This document shows, piece by piece, positions 32,116 to 40,879 of a stretch of DNA of 64,000 nt; position 1 is the stretch's first letter; every line of letters begins with the position of its first letter. Under the pieces are notes generated by a model. It made no database searches and had not been told where the DNA came from. It worked only from the letters and a program-made list of their open reading frames with translations. The stretch is taken from the NCBI GenBank assembly GCA_965279165.1, contig OZ257140.1, positions 496,001-560,000 of the forward strand, in the 5' to 3' direction. Position numbers and translations under genes: made by a program. The stretch comes from JBAYIE01 sp965279165 (GTDB lineage Bacteria; Bacteroidota; Bacteroidia; UKL13-3).

Positions 32116-32145
32116 TTGACTGATACCTGCGAATATATAGATTTG
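32116..32145 (+). promoter_or_regulatory. promoter of the polysaccharide export genes
   Basis: TTG (32116-32118), a 19-base spacer and TAGATTTG (32138-32145): a full match to the Bacteroidota promoter, 33 bases upstream of the flippase ATG. It probably drives the three genes 32179-36118. Confidence 0.72.
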
Positions 32146-32178
32146 AACTTCATTATCATGGAATATCCAAATTAGCAC

Positions 32179-33630
32179 ATGCAGAAAAAACTCCTGTTTA
32201 ATATCGTGCTGCTGTTGCTTGTTAATTTACTGGTAAAACCATTTTGGATACTGGGAATCGACAGGGGATTTCAAAATCTGGTAGGGTACGAATCCTATGG
32301 TTTATATGTAAATATGTTCAATATTTCCATCATTCTAACCATGCTGCTCGACTTTGGGATTAATAATTTTAACAGTTCAACCATCGCAAACAATCCCGAA
32401 AAATTAAGCAGTCAATTCTCCTCTTTGGTAACGTTAAAAATATTGCTCTCTGTTTTGTATTTGGCGGCCACCTTGGTTCTGGCTTATTTTTATGGCTACC
32501 ATGGTGTACCAATTATATTTATTATGATCCTCGCAACCAACCAGGTTTTAGCTCATTTCAGCACCTTTGTGCGCAGTTGTATTACAGGAATTCAATTGTT
32601 TAAAACGGATGCGTTATTGTCGGCTGTTGATCGGTTTACCATGATAATTTTAGGTGTGTTCATGCTGCAAGGAATATTTTTTCCTGTTTCGATTTATGCC
32701 TTCATAGGCATCCAAAGTATTGGATACCTAACCGTTTTGGCTATTGGTTTAATTATTTTAGTACCAAAACTCACCTATTTTAATATCCATCTTGATTGGG
32801 GTCTTTTAAAAGGCTTATTGGTTAAAACAGCACCTTATGCGCTACTTGCCTTTATTATGTTGCTATATACAAGAACGGATGTGTTGTTAATCAAAAAATT
32901 GTTGACGAATGGCGATCTTGAAAATGGTATATATGCAAGTGGCGGTCGTTTACTCGAAGCTTCCAACATGATGATTGGTGCTACTGCTGTAATCATGCTG
33001 CCCTTTTTTGCCCGAATGATTGCAGCCAATGAAAATCTTACTGCTATCAGCAAAGTTCTTGTTGGTTTTATGATGATGCCGGTTGTGGTATTTGCCCTTA
33101 CTTGTCATATTTATCATATAGAAATTATGCAACTCCTTTCTCCCGGATCATCCATTTATACCGCTAAAGTGTTTAGCATATTGATATTGGCTTTTATTCC
33201 TTACGGACTCATGTACACCTTTGGGTCGATGCTTACCGCCAAGGCTGAAATGAAAATTCTGAATTGGATTTGTGGCATAGCGCTTGTTGTAAATCTTATC
33301 CTAAACCTTCTAATGATACCTCGTTATGGCGCCCTGGGTGCTGCATATGCAGCCTTAGCAACCCAATGCATTGTTGGATTTGGTAAATTTATTTTTGCCA
33401 TTCATAAGTTAAAACTATCCTATTCACCGGGTTATTACCTTAAATTTATAGGCTTTATTGGGTTTGGCTACTTGCTTCTTACTACTTTGCACCATTTTGG
33501 AGCATCTGTATTTGCAGGTATCTTCATCCTTATTGGCTTGATGTTATGTTGGTTAATGGTTTTTAAAATGATTGACTTTAGAACGTATGTAGGGTATGCC
33601 GTTCAAAAAATTAAATCATTTAAGAGGTAA
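32179..33630 (+). CDS. polysaccharide flippase (Wzx-like, MOP superfamily)
   Basis: A 483-residue polytopic membrane protein with 12-14 hydrophobic segments, starting 'KKLLFNIVLLLLVNLLVKPFWILGIDRGFQNLVG' and including 'LKGLLVKTAPYALLAFIMLLYTRTDVLLIKKLL' and 'GALGAAYAALATQCIVGFGKF', typical for Wzx/PST transporters that flip undecaprenyl-linked sugar units to the periplasm. Length is normal. It leads a unit with the chain-length protein (32-base gap) and the ligase/polymerase (2-base gap). The exact glycan is unknown. Confidence 0.88.
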   Translation: MQKKLLFNIVLLLLVNLLVKPFWILGIDRGFQNLVGYESYGLYVNMFNISIILTMLLDFGINNFNSSTIANNPEKLSSQFSSLVTLKILLSVLYLAATLVLAYFYGYHGVPIIFIMILATNQVLAHFSTFVRSCITGIQLFKTDALLSAVDRFTMIILGVFMLQGIFFPVSIYAFIGIQSIGYLTVLAIGLIILVPKLTYFNIHLDWGLLKGLLVKTAPYALLAFIMLLYTRTDVLLIKKLLTNGDLENGIYASGGRLLEASNMMIGATAVIMLPFFARMIAANENLTAISKVLVGFMMMPVVVFALTCHIYHIEIMQLLSPGSSIYTAKVFSILILAFIPYGLMYTFGSMLTAKAEMKILNWICGIALVVNLILNLLMIPRYGALGAAYAALATQCIVGFGKFIFAIHKLKLSYSPGYYLKFIGFIGFGYLLLTTLHHFGASVFAGIFILIGLMLCWLMVFKMIDFRTYVGYAVQKIKSFKR

Positions 33631-33662
33631 CTTTTTTATTATTGTAAATATATTTTAGTGTA

Positions 33663-34673
33663 ATGAGTAAAAAGCATAGTAGCTACAACTTCAATTTTAA
33701 TGAAGTAGTAATTTTTCTTTATAAGAATTGGAAACGCCTGTTTATTATCAGTTTTGTCGCAGGGGTGTTGGGGTTAATCTTCTCCGGACCGACATTTGTT
33801 ACTCCATTATACAAGTCAACTTGTATCTTCTATCCCGGGACCACCAATTCCATTTCAAGTGCTTTGTTTTATAGCAACAAACAAAAGGCACAAGATCCTT
33901 TGATGTTTGCCGAACAGGAGATAACCGAGCATTATATGCAATTGTTGCAATCGGCCGACCTTACCAACAAAATCATTGGTAAATATAAACTATACGAGCA
34001 CTACGAGCTTGACCCTACTGACTTAAAAGACCAGAAAAAAATGGATGCCATGTTCGAAGATAATATAAAGTATAGCCGAACTGATTTTAACTCCATTAAA
34101 GTAATTGTGCACGACCCGTCGCCCGAAATGGCTGCCGAACTTGCCAATGGAATAGTTCAGTTAATGGACGAAATGAAACATGAGGTGCAAAGAAAAGTTG
34201 CCAAACAGATTTTCGAAATTGTAGAAAGAGAATATGCATCCAAATTACAATATACCGACTCAATCAAAAACCGATTGAAGGAACTTGGCGCTTTAGGGGT
34301 ATACGACTTACCAAATCAAGCGAAAGGAATAAGTGAAGTTACCGGAAAAGGAGGCAGCAATGCGTCTACAGAAAAAGAGAAATCAAAATTAGGCGAACAT
34401 GGCGGAGAAGTTTTTATGTTGATAACGATGCTCGAACTGGAGGCAGAAAACTTAACACTTTTGCGAACCAAATATGAGCAAGCAAAAGTAGATTTAGACG
34501 GTAAACTGAGCAATGTATTTATCATCAGCAAAGGCGATATCCCGGGATATAAAGACACTCCCCGCAGAACTTTAATCGCTATTTTTTCGGCCATAGCCGC
34601 ATTTGTTATGGGATGTATGTCGATAATAGGTTTTGATAAACTCCGTGAGTTCAAAGAAATAATTAAGCCCTAA
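33663..34673 (+). CDS. Wzz-like polysaccharide chain-length/co-polymerase protein
   Basis: A 336-residue inner-membrane protein with the typical hairpin topology: a first transmembrane helix (about residues 22-44, 'RLFIISFVAGVLGLIFSGPTFV') followed by 'PLYKSTCIFYPGT', a long periplasmic alpha-helical part with coiled-coil ('RKVAKQIFEIVEREYASKLQYTDSIKNRLKELGAL'), and a second membrane helix near 308-326 ('TLIAIFSAIAAFVMGCMSIIG'). 'KGDIPGYKDTPRRTLI' corresponds to the proline-rich motif before the second helix. There is no C-terminal kinase. It should control the glycan chain length together with the downstream ligase/polymerase. Confidence 0.88.
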   Translation: MSKKHSSYNFNFNEVVIFLYKNWKRLFIISFVAGVLGLIFSGPTFVTPLYKSTCIFYPGTTNSISSALFYSNKQKAQDPLMFAEQEITEHYMQLLQSADLTNKIIGKYKLYEHYELDPTDLKDQKKMDAMFEDNIKYSRTDFNSIKVIVHDPSPEMAAELANGIVQLMDEMKHEVQRKVAKQIFEIVEREYASKLQYTDSIKNRLKELGALGVYDLPNQAKGISEVTGKGGSNASTEKEKSKLGEHGGEVFMLITMLELEAENLTLLRTKYEQAKVDLDGKLSNVFIISKGDIPGYKDTPRRTLIAIFSAIAAFVMGCMSIIGFDKLREFKEIIKP

Positions 34674-34675
34674 GG

Positions 34676-36118
34676 ATGCAAACCGAAGGCATCAGTAATA
34701 AACTATTTTATCTGATATCGTTTTCTTTTGTATTACTGAACGGTATCGCTGTTGCCTTTGAAAAGGAATGGGTTTCTTATATACCTTTCGCCCTTGCAGG
34801 ACTTTTTCTGCTGTTATTTAAACTTGAAACTTGCTTGTTGCTGCTTTGTTTTGTGGTGCCGCTTTCTTTTCATTTCGATGATATCGGTTTTGGATTAGGC
34901 ATTAGTGTACCGGATGAACCCATGATTATGTTTATCATGATTCTTGCCATTTTCAAATTTTTGATCCATTCCGAATTTGATTACAGGGTTTTTAAACATC
35001 CCATATCCATTGCAATTCTGGTAAACATGTTGTGGGTTTTTGTTACCAGTTGCACCAGCGAAATTCCACTGGTATCATTCAAATTTTTTCTATCCAGATT
35101 ATGGTATGTGGTTGTATTTTATTTTCTGGGGGTAATGCTATTTCGCAATTTCGCAAACATTGGAAAATACCTGTGGCTCTATATCATTCCCTTAAGTTTT
35201 GTTATTGTGTATACCCTTGTTAAACATGCTACACAAAATTTTTCGAAAGATGCCTCTTATGAAGTGATGCAACCGTTTTATGAAGCCCATGGCGTTTATG
35301 CAGCGGTGATTGCTTTCTTCCTTCCGTTTTTTGCAATTAGTTTGCTATTCCCTCGACAGCTTAAATACAATTCCATACAATGGATGATGGTTGCTTCCTT
35401 ATTGGGTTTATTTATAGCCGGACTAATCTTTTCGTACACCCGTGCAGCATGGTTAAGTGTTCTTGCAACAGGAGGTTTAATCATCCCATTAATATTAAGA
35501 TTACGATTTAATCATTTACTGATTATCATTACCATTTGTGCGGCTTTGTTTTTTACTTTTCAAAGTGAATTTACTTACTTGATGTCGAAAACACAGGATG
35601 TTTCATCGAACAATATGTCGGTGCACTTAAAGTCGGTTTCCAATATCAAATCAGATGCATCCAATGCCGAAAGAATAAACAGGTGGATGAGTGCCATTAA
35701 CATGTTTGAAGCAAGGCCATTATTGGGATTCGGTCTGGGAACATACATGTTTACTTATGCGTCTTTTCAGCTCTATAATTACCACACCGTTATCAGTACC
35801 AATTTTGGAGATGTCGGGAATGCACACAGTGAATTCTTAGGTCCATTAAGCGAATCAGGAGCAATTGGATTGCTATCACTACTGGCTATTCTTTATTTTA
35901 GTTTACATACTGCTTTTCGATTGTATTATGAAGCCCCGCAAATAAAAACCAGGCTAATGGCTGTGGCTGTCATGCTTGGTTTGCTAACCTATATTGTGCA
36001 TGGCACTATGAATAATTACAGCGACGGTGATAAAATGGCGGTTTTATGGTGGGGAAGTTTTGCGATGATAACTGCTCTGGATTTATACCACAACAAGGCG
36101 CGGAAAACGGGGAATTAG
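34676..36118 (+). CDS. O-antigen ligase/polymerase family membrane protein
   Basis: A 480-residue polytopic protein (about 11-12 membrane helices) with a large periplasmic loop around residues 300-395. That loop holds the signature 'ARPLLGFGLGTYMFTYASF' and 'NAHSEFLGPLSESGAIGLLSLLAILYF', which are the Wzy_C/O-antigen ligase elements (G-x-G-x-G-x-(Y/F) and H-(N/S)-x-(Y/F)-L-x-x-L-x-E-x-G). Wzy polymerase and WaaL ligase cannot be told apart from sequence, but its place after a flippase and Wzz-like gene favours a polymerase. The stop codon is in the first unit of a heptamer array. Confidence 0.9.
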   Translation: MQTEGISNKLFYLISFSFVLLNGIAVAFEKEWVSYIPFALAGLFLLLFKLETCLLLLCFVVPLSFHFDDIGFGLGISVPDEPMIMFIMILAIFKFLIHSEFDYRVFKHPISIAILVNMLWVFVTSCTSEIPLVSFKFFLSRLWYVVVFYFLGVMLFRNFANIGKYLWLYIIPLSFVIVYTLVKHATQNFSKDASYEVMQPFYEAHGVYAAVIAFFLPFFAISLLFPRQLKYNSIQWMMVASLLGLFIAGLIFSYTRAAWLSVLATGGLIIPLILRLRFNHLLIIITICAALFFTFQSEFTYLMSKTQDVSSNNMSVHLKSVSNIKSDASNAERINRWMSAINMFEARPLLGFGLGTYMFTYASFQLYNYHTVISTNFGDVGNAHSEFLGPLSESGAIGLLSLLAILYFSLHTAFRLYYEAPQIKTRLMAVAVMLGLLTYIVHGTMNNYSDGDKMAVLWWGSFAMITALDLYHNKARKTGN

Positions 36119-36220
36119 CTAATAGCAATTAGTCATTAGACATTAGCCATTAGTCATTAGCAATTAGCCATTAGCTATTAGCCATAACCCATTAGCTATT
36201 AGCCATAACCCAATAGCATT
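36114..36220. repeat. degenerate 7-base tandem array (TTAGCCA / TTAGTCA / TTAGCTA)
   Basis: About 15 units in 7-base register: TTAGCTA, ATAGCAA, TTAGTCA, TTAGACA, TTAGCCA, TTAGTCA, TTAGCAA, TTAGCCA, TTAGCTA, TTAGCCA, TAACCCA, TTAGCTA, TTAGCCA, TAACCCA, ATAGCAT. A 21-base higher-order unit (TAACCCA-TTAGCTA-TTAGCCA) is visible at the end. The first unit contains the TAG stop codon of the ligase gene; the gap is convergent. Confidence 0.9.
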
Positions 36221-36282
36221 CTGTATTTATCAGGCAAGTAGTAATTAACTTATTCTGAAACAAATTTCATTTAACCCCAAAT

Positions 36283-36771
36283 CTACCAAGGTAGCTTATC
36301 CAACCTGTAATTTAACTTTGATTGAATTCGTTTACCTTTTGCATTTAGCATGACAATCCCGGTGATACCTGCTTCATAAAATCGTTGTACATAACCGGTG
36401 GTACTATCTCCTGCCAATTCAATTATGATCATCTGACCATCTTCATTGGTTCGATAATTCTTACCCCACACACCCCGTGTATTGATAACCTGCTCGTGGT
36501 TTGGAATGCCATCGCGATAAGTTTCGCGTAATAAATATATCCCACTGCTATCGCTTAATTCCTTGCGCATTAACCACAATTGTTGCAGTATTTCCTTGCA
36601 ATCAGAACATGGTATTATTCCTTTATAATACTCAATAACTTTAAGCGAATCCGATAATTTTAACTCTTGAATTTCCTCTTTAATCTTTGTATCCGGTGAC
36701 TTAATCTCCCCACATGCCAACATTGCAGTGGTAAATAATACAATTCCGAATTTAAAACAGAAATTTTGCAC
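36283..36771 (-). CDS. NlpE-like lipoprotein
   Basis: A 162-residue lipoprotein with signal peptide and lipobox 'MLAC' (Cys 20). The core 'VIEYYKGIIPCSDCKEILQQLWL' with a C-x-x-C motif is the N-terminal domain of NlpE, an outer-membrane lipoprotein linked to copper tolerance and, in E. coli, surface sensing through Cpx. The remainder, 'SGIYLLRETYRDG' and 'TRGVWGKNYRTNEDGQMIIIELAG', also follows the family. The C-terminal OB-like NlpE domain is absent, as in many Bacteroidota homologues. No Cpx genes are nearby. Copper binding is possible but not shown. Confidence 0.88.
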   Translation of the reverse strand: MQNFCFKFGIVLFTTAMLACGEIKSPDTKIKEEIQELKLSDSLKVIEYYKGIIPCSDCKEILQQLWLMRKELSDSSGIYLLRETYRDGIPNHEQVINTRGVWGKNYRTNEDGQMIIIELAGDSTTGYVQRFYEAGITGIVMLNAKGKRIQSKLNYRLDKLPW

Positions 36772-36798
36772 GATGGAAATATAGCAATTGAATTTGAA

Positions 36799-39700
36799 TT
36801 ATGCATGTCCGGCATAAGCTAAAATTTCTTGCATTATAGTTTTCGCCTGTTGAATGCCGGATACAAACTGAATCGATAACATCAAACTATTTGGTCTCTG
36901 CTTCATTTTACACCGTTGTGGATTTAACTGCACGTAACGTAATACCCTCGTGAAAATCTCTGATTGGTAATAATATTGCTTCTTTTCGTCGGGGAAATAG
37001 GCTCCTATGGCACTATTCTTTAAAATTAACTTTTCGAATCCCAGCTTCTTTCCAATCTCCCTCAGTTTAATTAACTCCAATAAATCAATTACTTGCTGTG
37101 GTAGTTCACCAAAGCGATCAATCAGATTTAACCCATATTGATACAATGCTTCGTCGGTATGTAAATTCGACAACTCGTTATACAAACTTAAACGTTCACT
37201 AATATTACGTATGTAATTATCCGGTATCAAAGCCTCCAAATCCGTTTCAATCACGCAATCTTTTGACTCTATCCGATGAACTTGTTCTTCTTTAAACAAT
37301 TCGGTAAACTCATCTTCTTTTAATTCTTGTACCGCTTCATCCAAAATTTTATGGTACATCTCAAAACCAATTTCAGCAATAAAGCCACTTTGTTCACCAC
37401 CCAATAAATTACCGGCTCCTCTAATATCAAGATCTCGCATGGCAATATTAAATCCACTACCCAAATCACTAAACTCTTCAATGGCATGCAATCTACGGCG
37501 GGCATCCTGGGTTAAGGTAAGTACCGATGGAACCATCAGATAGCAATACGCTTTCTTATTCGACCTTCCTACCCTACCTCGCATTTGATGAATATCGCTC
37601 AAACCAAACATGTGTGCATTATTGATAATAATGGTATTCGCATTCGGAATATCCAAACCCGATTCGATAATCGTTGTTGCAACCAATACATCGTAATCCC
37701 CTTCGATAAACTTAATCATCACATCTTCCAGTTTATCTCCTTCTAATTGTCCGTGGGCTACTCCTACGCGAATACCCGGACATAAATGCATCAACCTGTT
37801 TCCAAGTTCATATATATCTTTAACCCTATGGTGTACAAAAAAAACCTGCCCTCCTCTTTCTATTTCATGCATAATAACTTCTTTCAGAAATTCATCGTTG
37901 TACGAATGCAACTCTGTAGTTACCGGTTGGCGGTTTGCTGGTGGGGTATTGATAATCGAAAGATCCCTCGCACCCATCAAACTAAAATGCAAGGTTCTAG
38001 GAATGGGCGTTGCGGTGAGGGTTAAAGTATCTACATTTATTTTAATGGCTTTTAATTTTTCCTTTGCTGCTACCCCAAACTTTTGCTCTTCATCAATTAC
38101 CAATAATCCAAGATCTTTAAATGCAAGTTCTTTGCTTAATAATTTATGTGTCCCTATCAAAATATCCAACTTCCCTTCTTTGGCTTTTTGCAAAATTTCT
38201 TTCTGTTCTTTTGCCGATTTAAACCGGTTCAAATAATCAATAGAGCAAGGAAAATCCTTTAAACGTTCTTTAAATGTACGATAATGCTGATTGGCCAGAA
38301 TAGTTGTTGGTACCAAAACAGCGACCTGTTTGCTATCGCATACCGCTTTAAATGCAGCCCGGATGGCAACTTCCGTTTTCCCAAATCCAACATCCCCACA
38401 AACCAAACGATCCATTGGATTGCTGTTTTCCATATCCAGTTTCACATCCTGTGTGGCTTTACTTTGATCAGGTGTATCTTCATACATAAAGGAAGCTTCG
38501 AGTTCAACCTGTAAATAATTATCAGGAGCAAATGCAAAACCTTGTTGTGTTTTTCGTTTTGCGTAAAGTTTTATCAAATCACGCGCGATATCCTTTACCT
38601 TTTTCTTGGTATTGTTCTTTACTTTTTCCCAAACATCACTTCCTAACTTATGAACCCTTGGCTCCGTACCATCTTTCCCTACATACTTTGAAATTTTATG
38701 TAAAGAATTAATGCTTACGTACAGCAAATCATTATCACGATAAACCAAACGCACTGCCTCCTGAATATGACCACTAATTTCCACTTTTTCTAACCCTGCA
38801 AATTTTCCAATTCCATGGTCGATATGCGTAACAAAGTCTCCAGGTTTTAAATCCCTTAATTCCTTTAATGTAATGATTCTGCTTTTGCTGTATTGGTTTT
38901 TTTGTGCACCCCTGTAAAACCTGTCAAAAACCTGGTGCTCAGTGTAACATACAAGTTTTAATTGATGGTCGATAAACCCACTTGAAAGTGCATGATACAC
39001 CGGTGCAAATTGCACTTCCTTATCCAAGTCGTCAAATATGGTATACAATCGTTCTATTTGTCGGCTACTATCCGAAAATATCAAATTGGTATATAATTTA
39101 GACTGGTTGCTTTTCAGGTTATCAATCAATAAGGTAAAGTTCTTATGAAAGGTTGGTTGTGGCGACAATTGAAAAGCAATTTTTTCAGCTTGTTGAAAAT
39201 AATTCCGATTGCCTGTCTCCACTACATTGCGTGCTGCTATTTCATGCAAAATCACATCCGGTGTTTCCAGAATTTTATCAACCGGTTGTAAAGAATCTTC
39301 TTCCGGAACAGCTTTATAATTATCAGTAATTTTGAGTGCTTTTTCCCAACCGGCTTTTATTTGACCATGTACCATTTCCAGATCCTTTGCCCAAACCGTT
39401 GTATTTTGCGGTAAATAATGGAAAATATGTTTTCGACCCGCATGGTCAATTTCCTTTTGAACGTTTGGTATGATAAAAAAACGATCTACTTTTTTAACAG
39501 ATAACTGCGTAAAAGGATTAAATGTCCTTATATTTTCTATGATGTCACCATCCAATTCAAGTCTATAAGGTTCATCATTACTAAATGAAAAAATATCTAT
39601 AATTCCACCACGAATACTAAACTGACCGGCTTCGTACACAAAATCGCTGCGTTCGAAATGATGTTCCGTTAAAAAATCGATGAAAAATTCGAGATCAAAT

Positions 39701-40155
39701 GTATGTCCCACCTTTAACTCAAAGGTGTTTTTTGTTAAATCCGTTTCGCTGATTACCAATTCACACAACGCATCTGCAGTTGTAACTATTAGTTCGCCTG
39801 CTCCCGATTGTTGGTTCAATCGATTCAAGACTTCCGCTCTTTCAAGTACTTGTGCATTCTCTAATTGGTTAATCTGAAACGGGCGCTTAAAGGATGACGG
39901 TAAAAAAAGAATGGTTTTATTCTCTGTAAGACTCTCGAGATCTGCTGCAAAGTACCTGGCCTCATCCGTATCATTAAAAATAAATAGATGAACACCTTGT
40001 AGGGATTGAAAAACCGAAATAGCCAATACCGATTCAATGGAGCCCACCAATCCCATCAGGTGAAGCTTTTGTGGGGGGGATAACCTTAACTTTCCTGCCA
40101 ATTGTTGTACCTGCGCACTGTCAGTGTACACTTTGAGTAACTCCTGTAAATTCAA
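36799..40155 (-). CDS. mfd: transcription-repair coupling factor
   Basis: An 1118-residue ATPase that removes RNA polymerase stalled at DNA lesions and recruits UvrA. Order: UvrB-like N-terminal domains (about 1-390), the RNA polymerase-interacting CarD-like domain ('LKPGDFVTHIDHGIGKFAGLEKVEI', about 435-500), the RecG-like motor with Walker A 'CGDVGFGKTEVAIRAAF', 'VIDEEQKFG', 'LTATPIPRTLHFSLMGARDLSII' and 'IHQMRGRVGRSNKKAYCYL', then the C-terminal D7 domain. Length is normal. A TATATTTG promoter box lies upstream (40178-40185). Confidence 0.98.
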   Translation of the reverse strand: MNLQELLKVYTDSAQVQQLAGKLRLSPPQKLHLMGLVGSIESVLAISVFQSLQGVHLFIFNDTDEARYFAADLESLTENKTILFLPSSFKRPFQINQLENAQVLERAEVLNRLNQQSGAGELIVTTADALCELVISETDLTKNTFELKVGHTFDLEFFIDFLTEHHFERSDFVYEAGQFSIRGGIIDIFSFSNDEPYRLELDGDIIENIRTFNPFTQLSVKKVDRFFIIPNVQKEIDHAGRKHIFHYLPQNTTVWAKDLEMVHGQIKAGWEKALKITDNYKAVPEEDSLQPVDKILETPDVILHEIAARNVVETGNRNYFQQAEKIAFQLSPQPTFHKNFTLLIDNLKSNQSKLYTNLIFSDSSRQIERLYTIFDDLDKEVQFAPVYHALSSGFIDHQLKLVCYTEHQVFDRFYRGAQKNQYSKSRIITLKELRDLKPGDFVTHIDHGIGKFAGLEKVEISGHIQEAVRLVYRDNDLLYVSINSLHKISKYVGKDGTEPRVHKLGSDVWEKVKNNTKKKVKDIARDLIKLYAKRKTQQGFAFAPDNYLQVELEASFMYEDTPDQSKATQDVKLDMENSNPMDRLVCGDVGFGKTEVAIRAAFKAVCDSKQVAVLVPTTILANQHYRTFKERLKDFPCSIDYLNRFKSAKEQKEILQKAKEGKLDILIGTHKLLSKELAFKDLGLLVIDEEQKFGVAAKEKLKAIKINVDTLTLTATPIPRTLHFSLMGARDLSIINTPPANRQPVTTELHSYNDEFLKEVIMHEIERGGQVFFVHHRVKDIYELGNRLMHLCPGIRVGVAHGQLEGDKLEDVMIKFIEGDYDVLVATTIIESGLDIPNANTIIINNAHMFGLSDIHQMRGRVGRSNKKAYCYLMVPSVLTLTQDARRRLHAIEEFSDLGSGFNIAMRDLDIRGAGNLLGGEQSGFIAEIGFEMYHKILDEAVQELKEDEFTELFKEEQVHRIESKDCVIETDLEALIPDNYIRNISERLSLYNELSNLHTDEALYQYGLNLIDRFGELPQQVIDLLELIKLREIGKKLGFEKLILKNSAIGAYFPDEKKQYYYQSEIFTRVLRYVQLNPQRCKMKQRPNSLMLSIQFVSGIQQAKTIMQEILAYAGHA

Positions 40156-40177
40156 CTACACCAATAATTTTGAGGTG

Positions 40178-40185
40178 CAAATATA
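40178..40185 (-). promoter_or_regulatory. promoter -7 box of mfd
   Basis: TATATTTG on the minus strand, 22 bases before the mfd ATG. No clear -33 TTG is present at the right distance, so the promoter may be weak or activator-dependent. Confidence 0.4.
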
Positions 40186-40186
40186 C

Positions 40187-40879
40187 CTAATAAAATGTAT
40201 AGTATAAAACTACATTGCCTCCAAAAGTATTTTTGAGTTCAGCACCTAAAAAATATCTATTCAAACGTCTCAACATATACTGATAACTCAATTCACTACG
40301 TAACAATAAAAGTTCGGAAATTTTAAACTGAATTCCTCCACCGGCAAGCAACGAATAATCAAGATAAGTGGCATACCAGTTAGGACCCTTAAAGCTATTA
40401 TGGTAGGTTCTACCATCCTTAAAACGTATATCAGTAAGAATAACTACATTTAAAGGTATGTTCATTGCGACACCTATTCCTGCGGTAAAATTTAAACGTT
40501 TAAATGATGTGGTGTATATCAATCGAATTGGAATGTCGATCATATAATGGTTATAAATTACTTCTTGTGATTTAATCGTCATTGTTCCGTTTTGATAGCT
40601 CGCAGATTTCTCATAATTATAATATTGTGAAATTGTTTTATTCGAATAACGAATGCCATAATCAATTGCCCAATTCGATTTACCAATATCATACAAACTA
40701 CTTAATCCATAAGTTAAAGACAATTTCCGCTTATCGGCATCCCCATAATGATAATAGGGTAAATCAGCTTGAACCAATAATCCTAGTTTAGTTTTTCGAA
40801 TCTGTATTTTGGTTTGTGCTTGCAAATAGTATGGTGCACCAAAACAGATGAAAACACAAAACCATGTAATAAACTTCAT
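40187..40879 (-). CDS. outer-membrane beta-barrel protein (porin-like)
   Basis: A 230-residue protein with signal peptide (MKFITWFCVFICFGAPYYLQAQ) and amphipathic strands such as 'KLSLTYGLSSLYDIGKSNWAIDYGIRYSN', 'YMIDIPIRLIYTTSFKRLNFTAGIGVAMNIPL' and a final 'NTFGGNVVLYYTFY' with a terminal aromatic. It fits the PorT/outer-membrane barrel group. Its start overlaps the stop of the metallo-beta-lactamase-fold gene (ATGA), so the two are translationally coupled. Function unknown. Confidence 0.78.
   Translation of the reverse strand: MKFITWFCVFICFGAPYYLQAQTKIQIRKTKLGLLVQADLPYYHYGDADKRKLSLTYGLSSLYDIGKSNWAIDYGIRYSNKTISQYYNYEKSASYQNGTMTIKSQEVIYNHYMIDIPIRLIYTTSFKRLNFTAGIGVAMNIPLNVVILTDIRFKDGRTYHNSFKGPNWYATYLDYSLLAGGGIQFKISELLLLRSELSYQYMLRRLNRYFLGAELKNTFGGNVVLYYTFY

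Noticed and set aside
36114..36220. CRISPR array
   Set aside because: The heptamer arrays have no spacers and no cas genes are present; the units directly abut.
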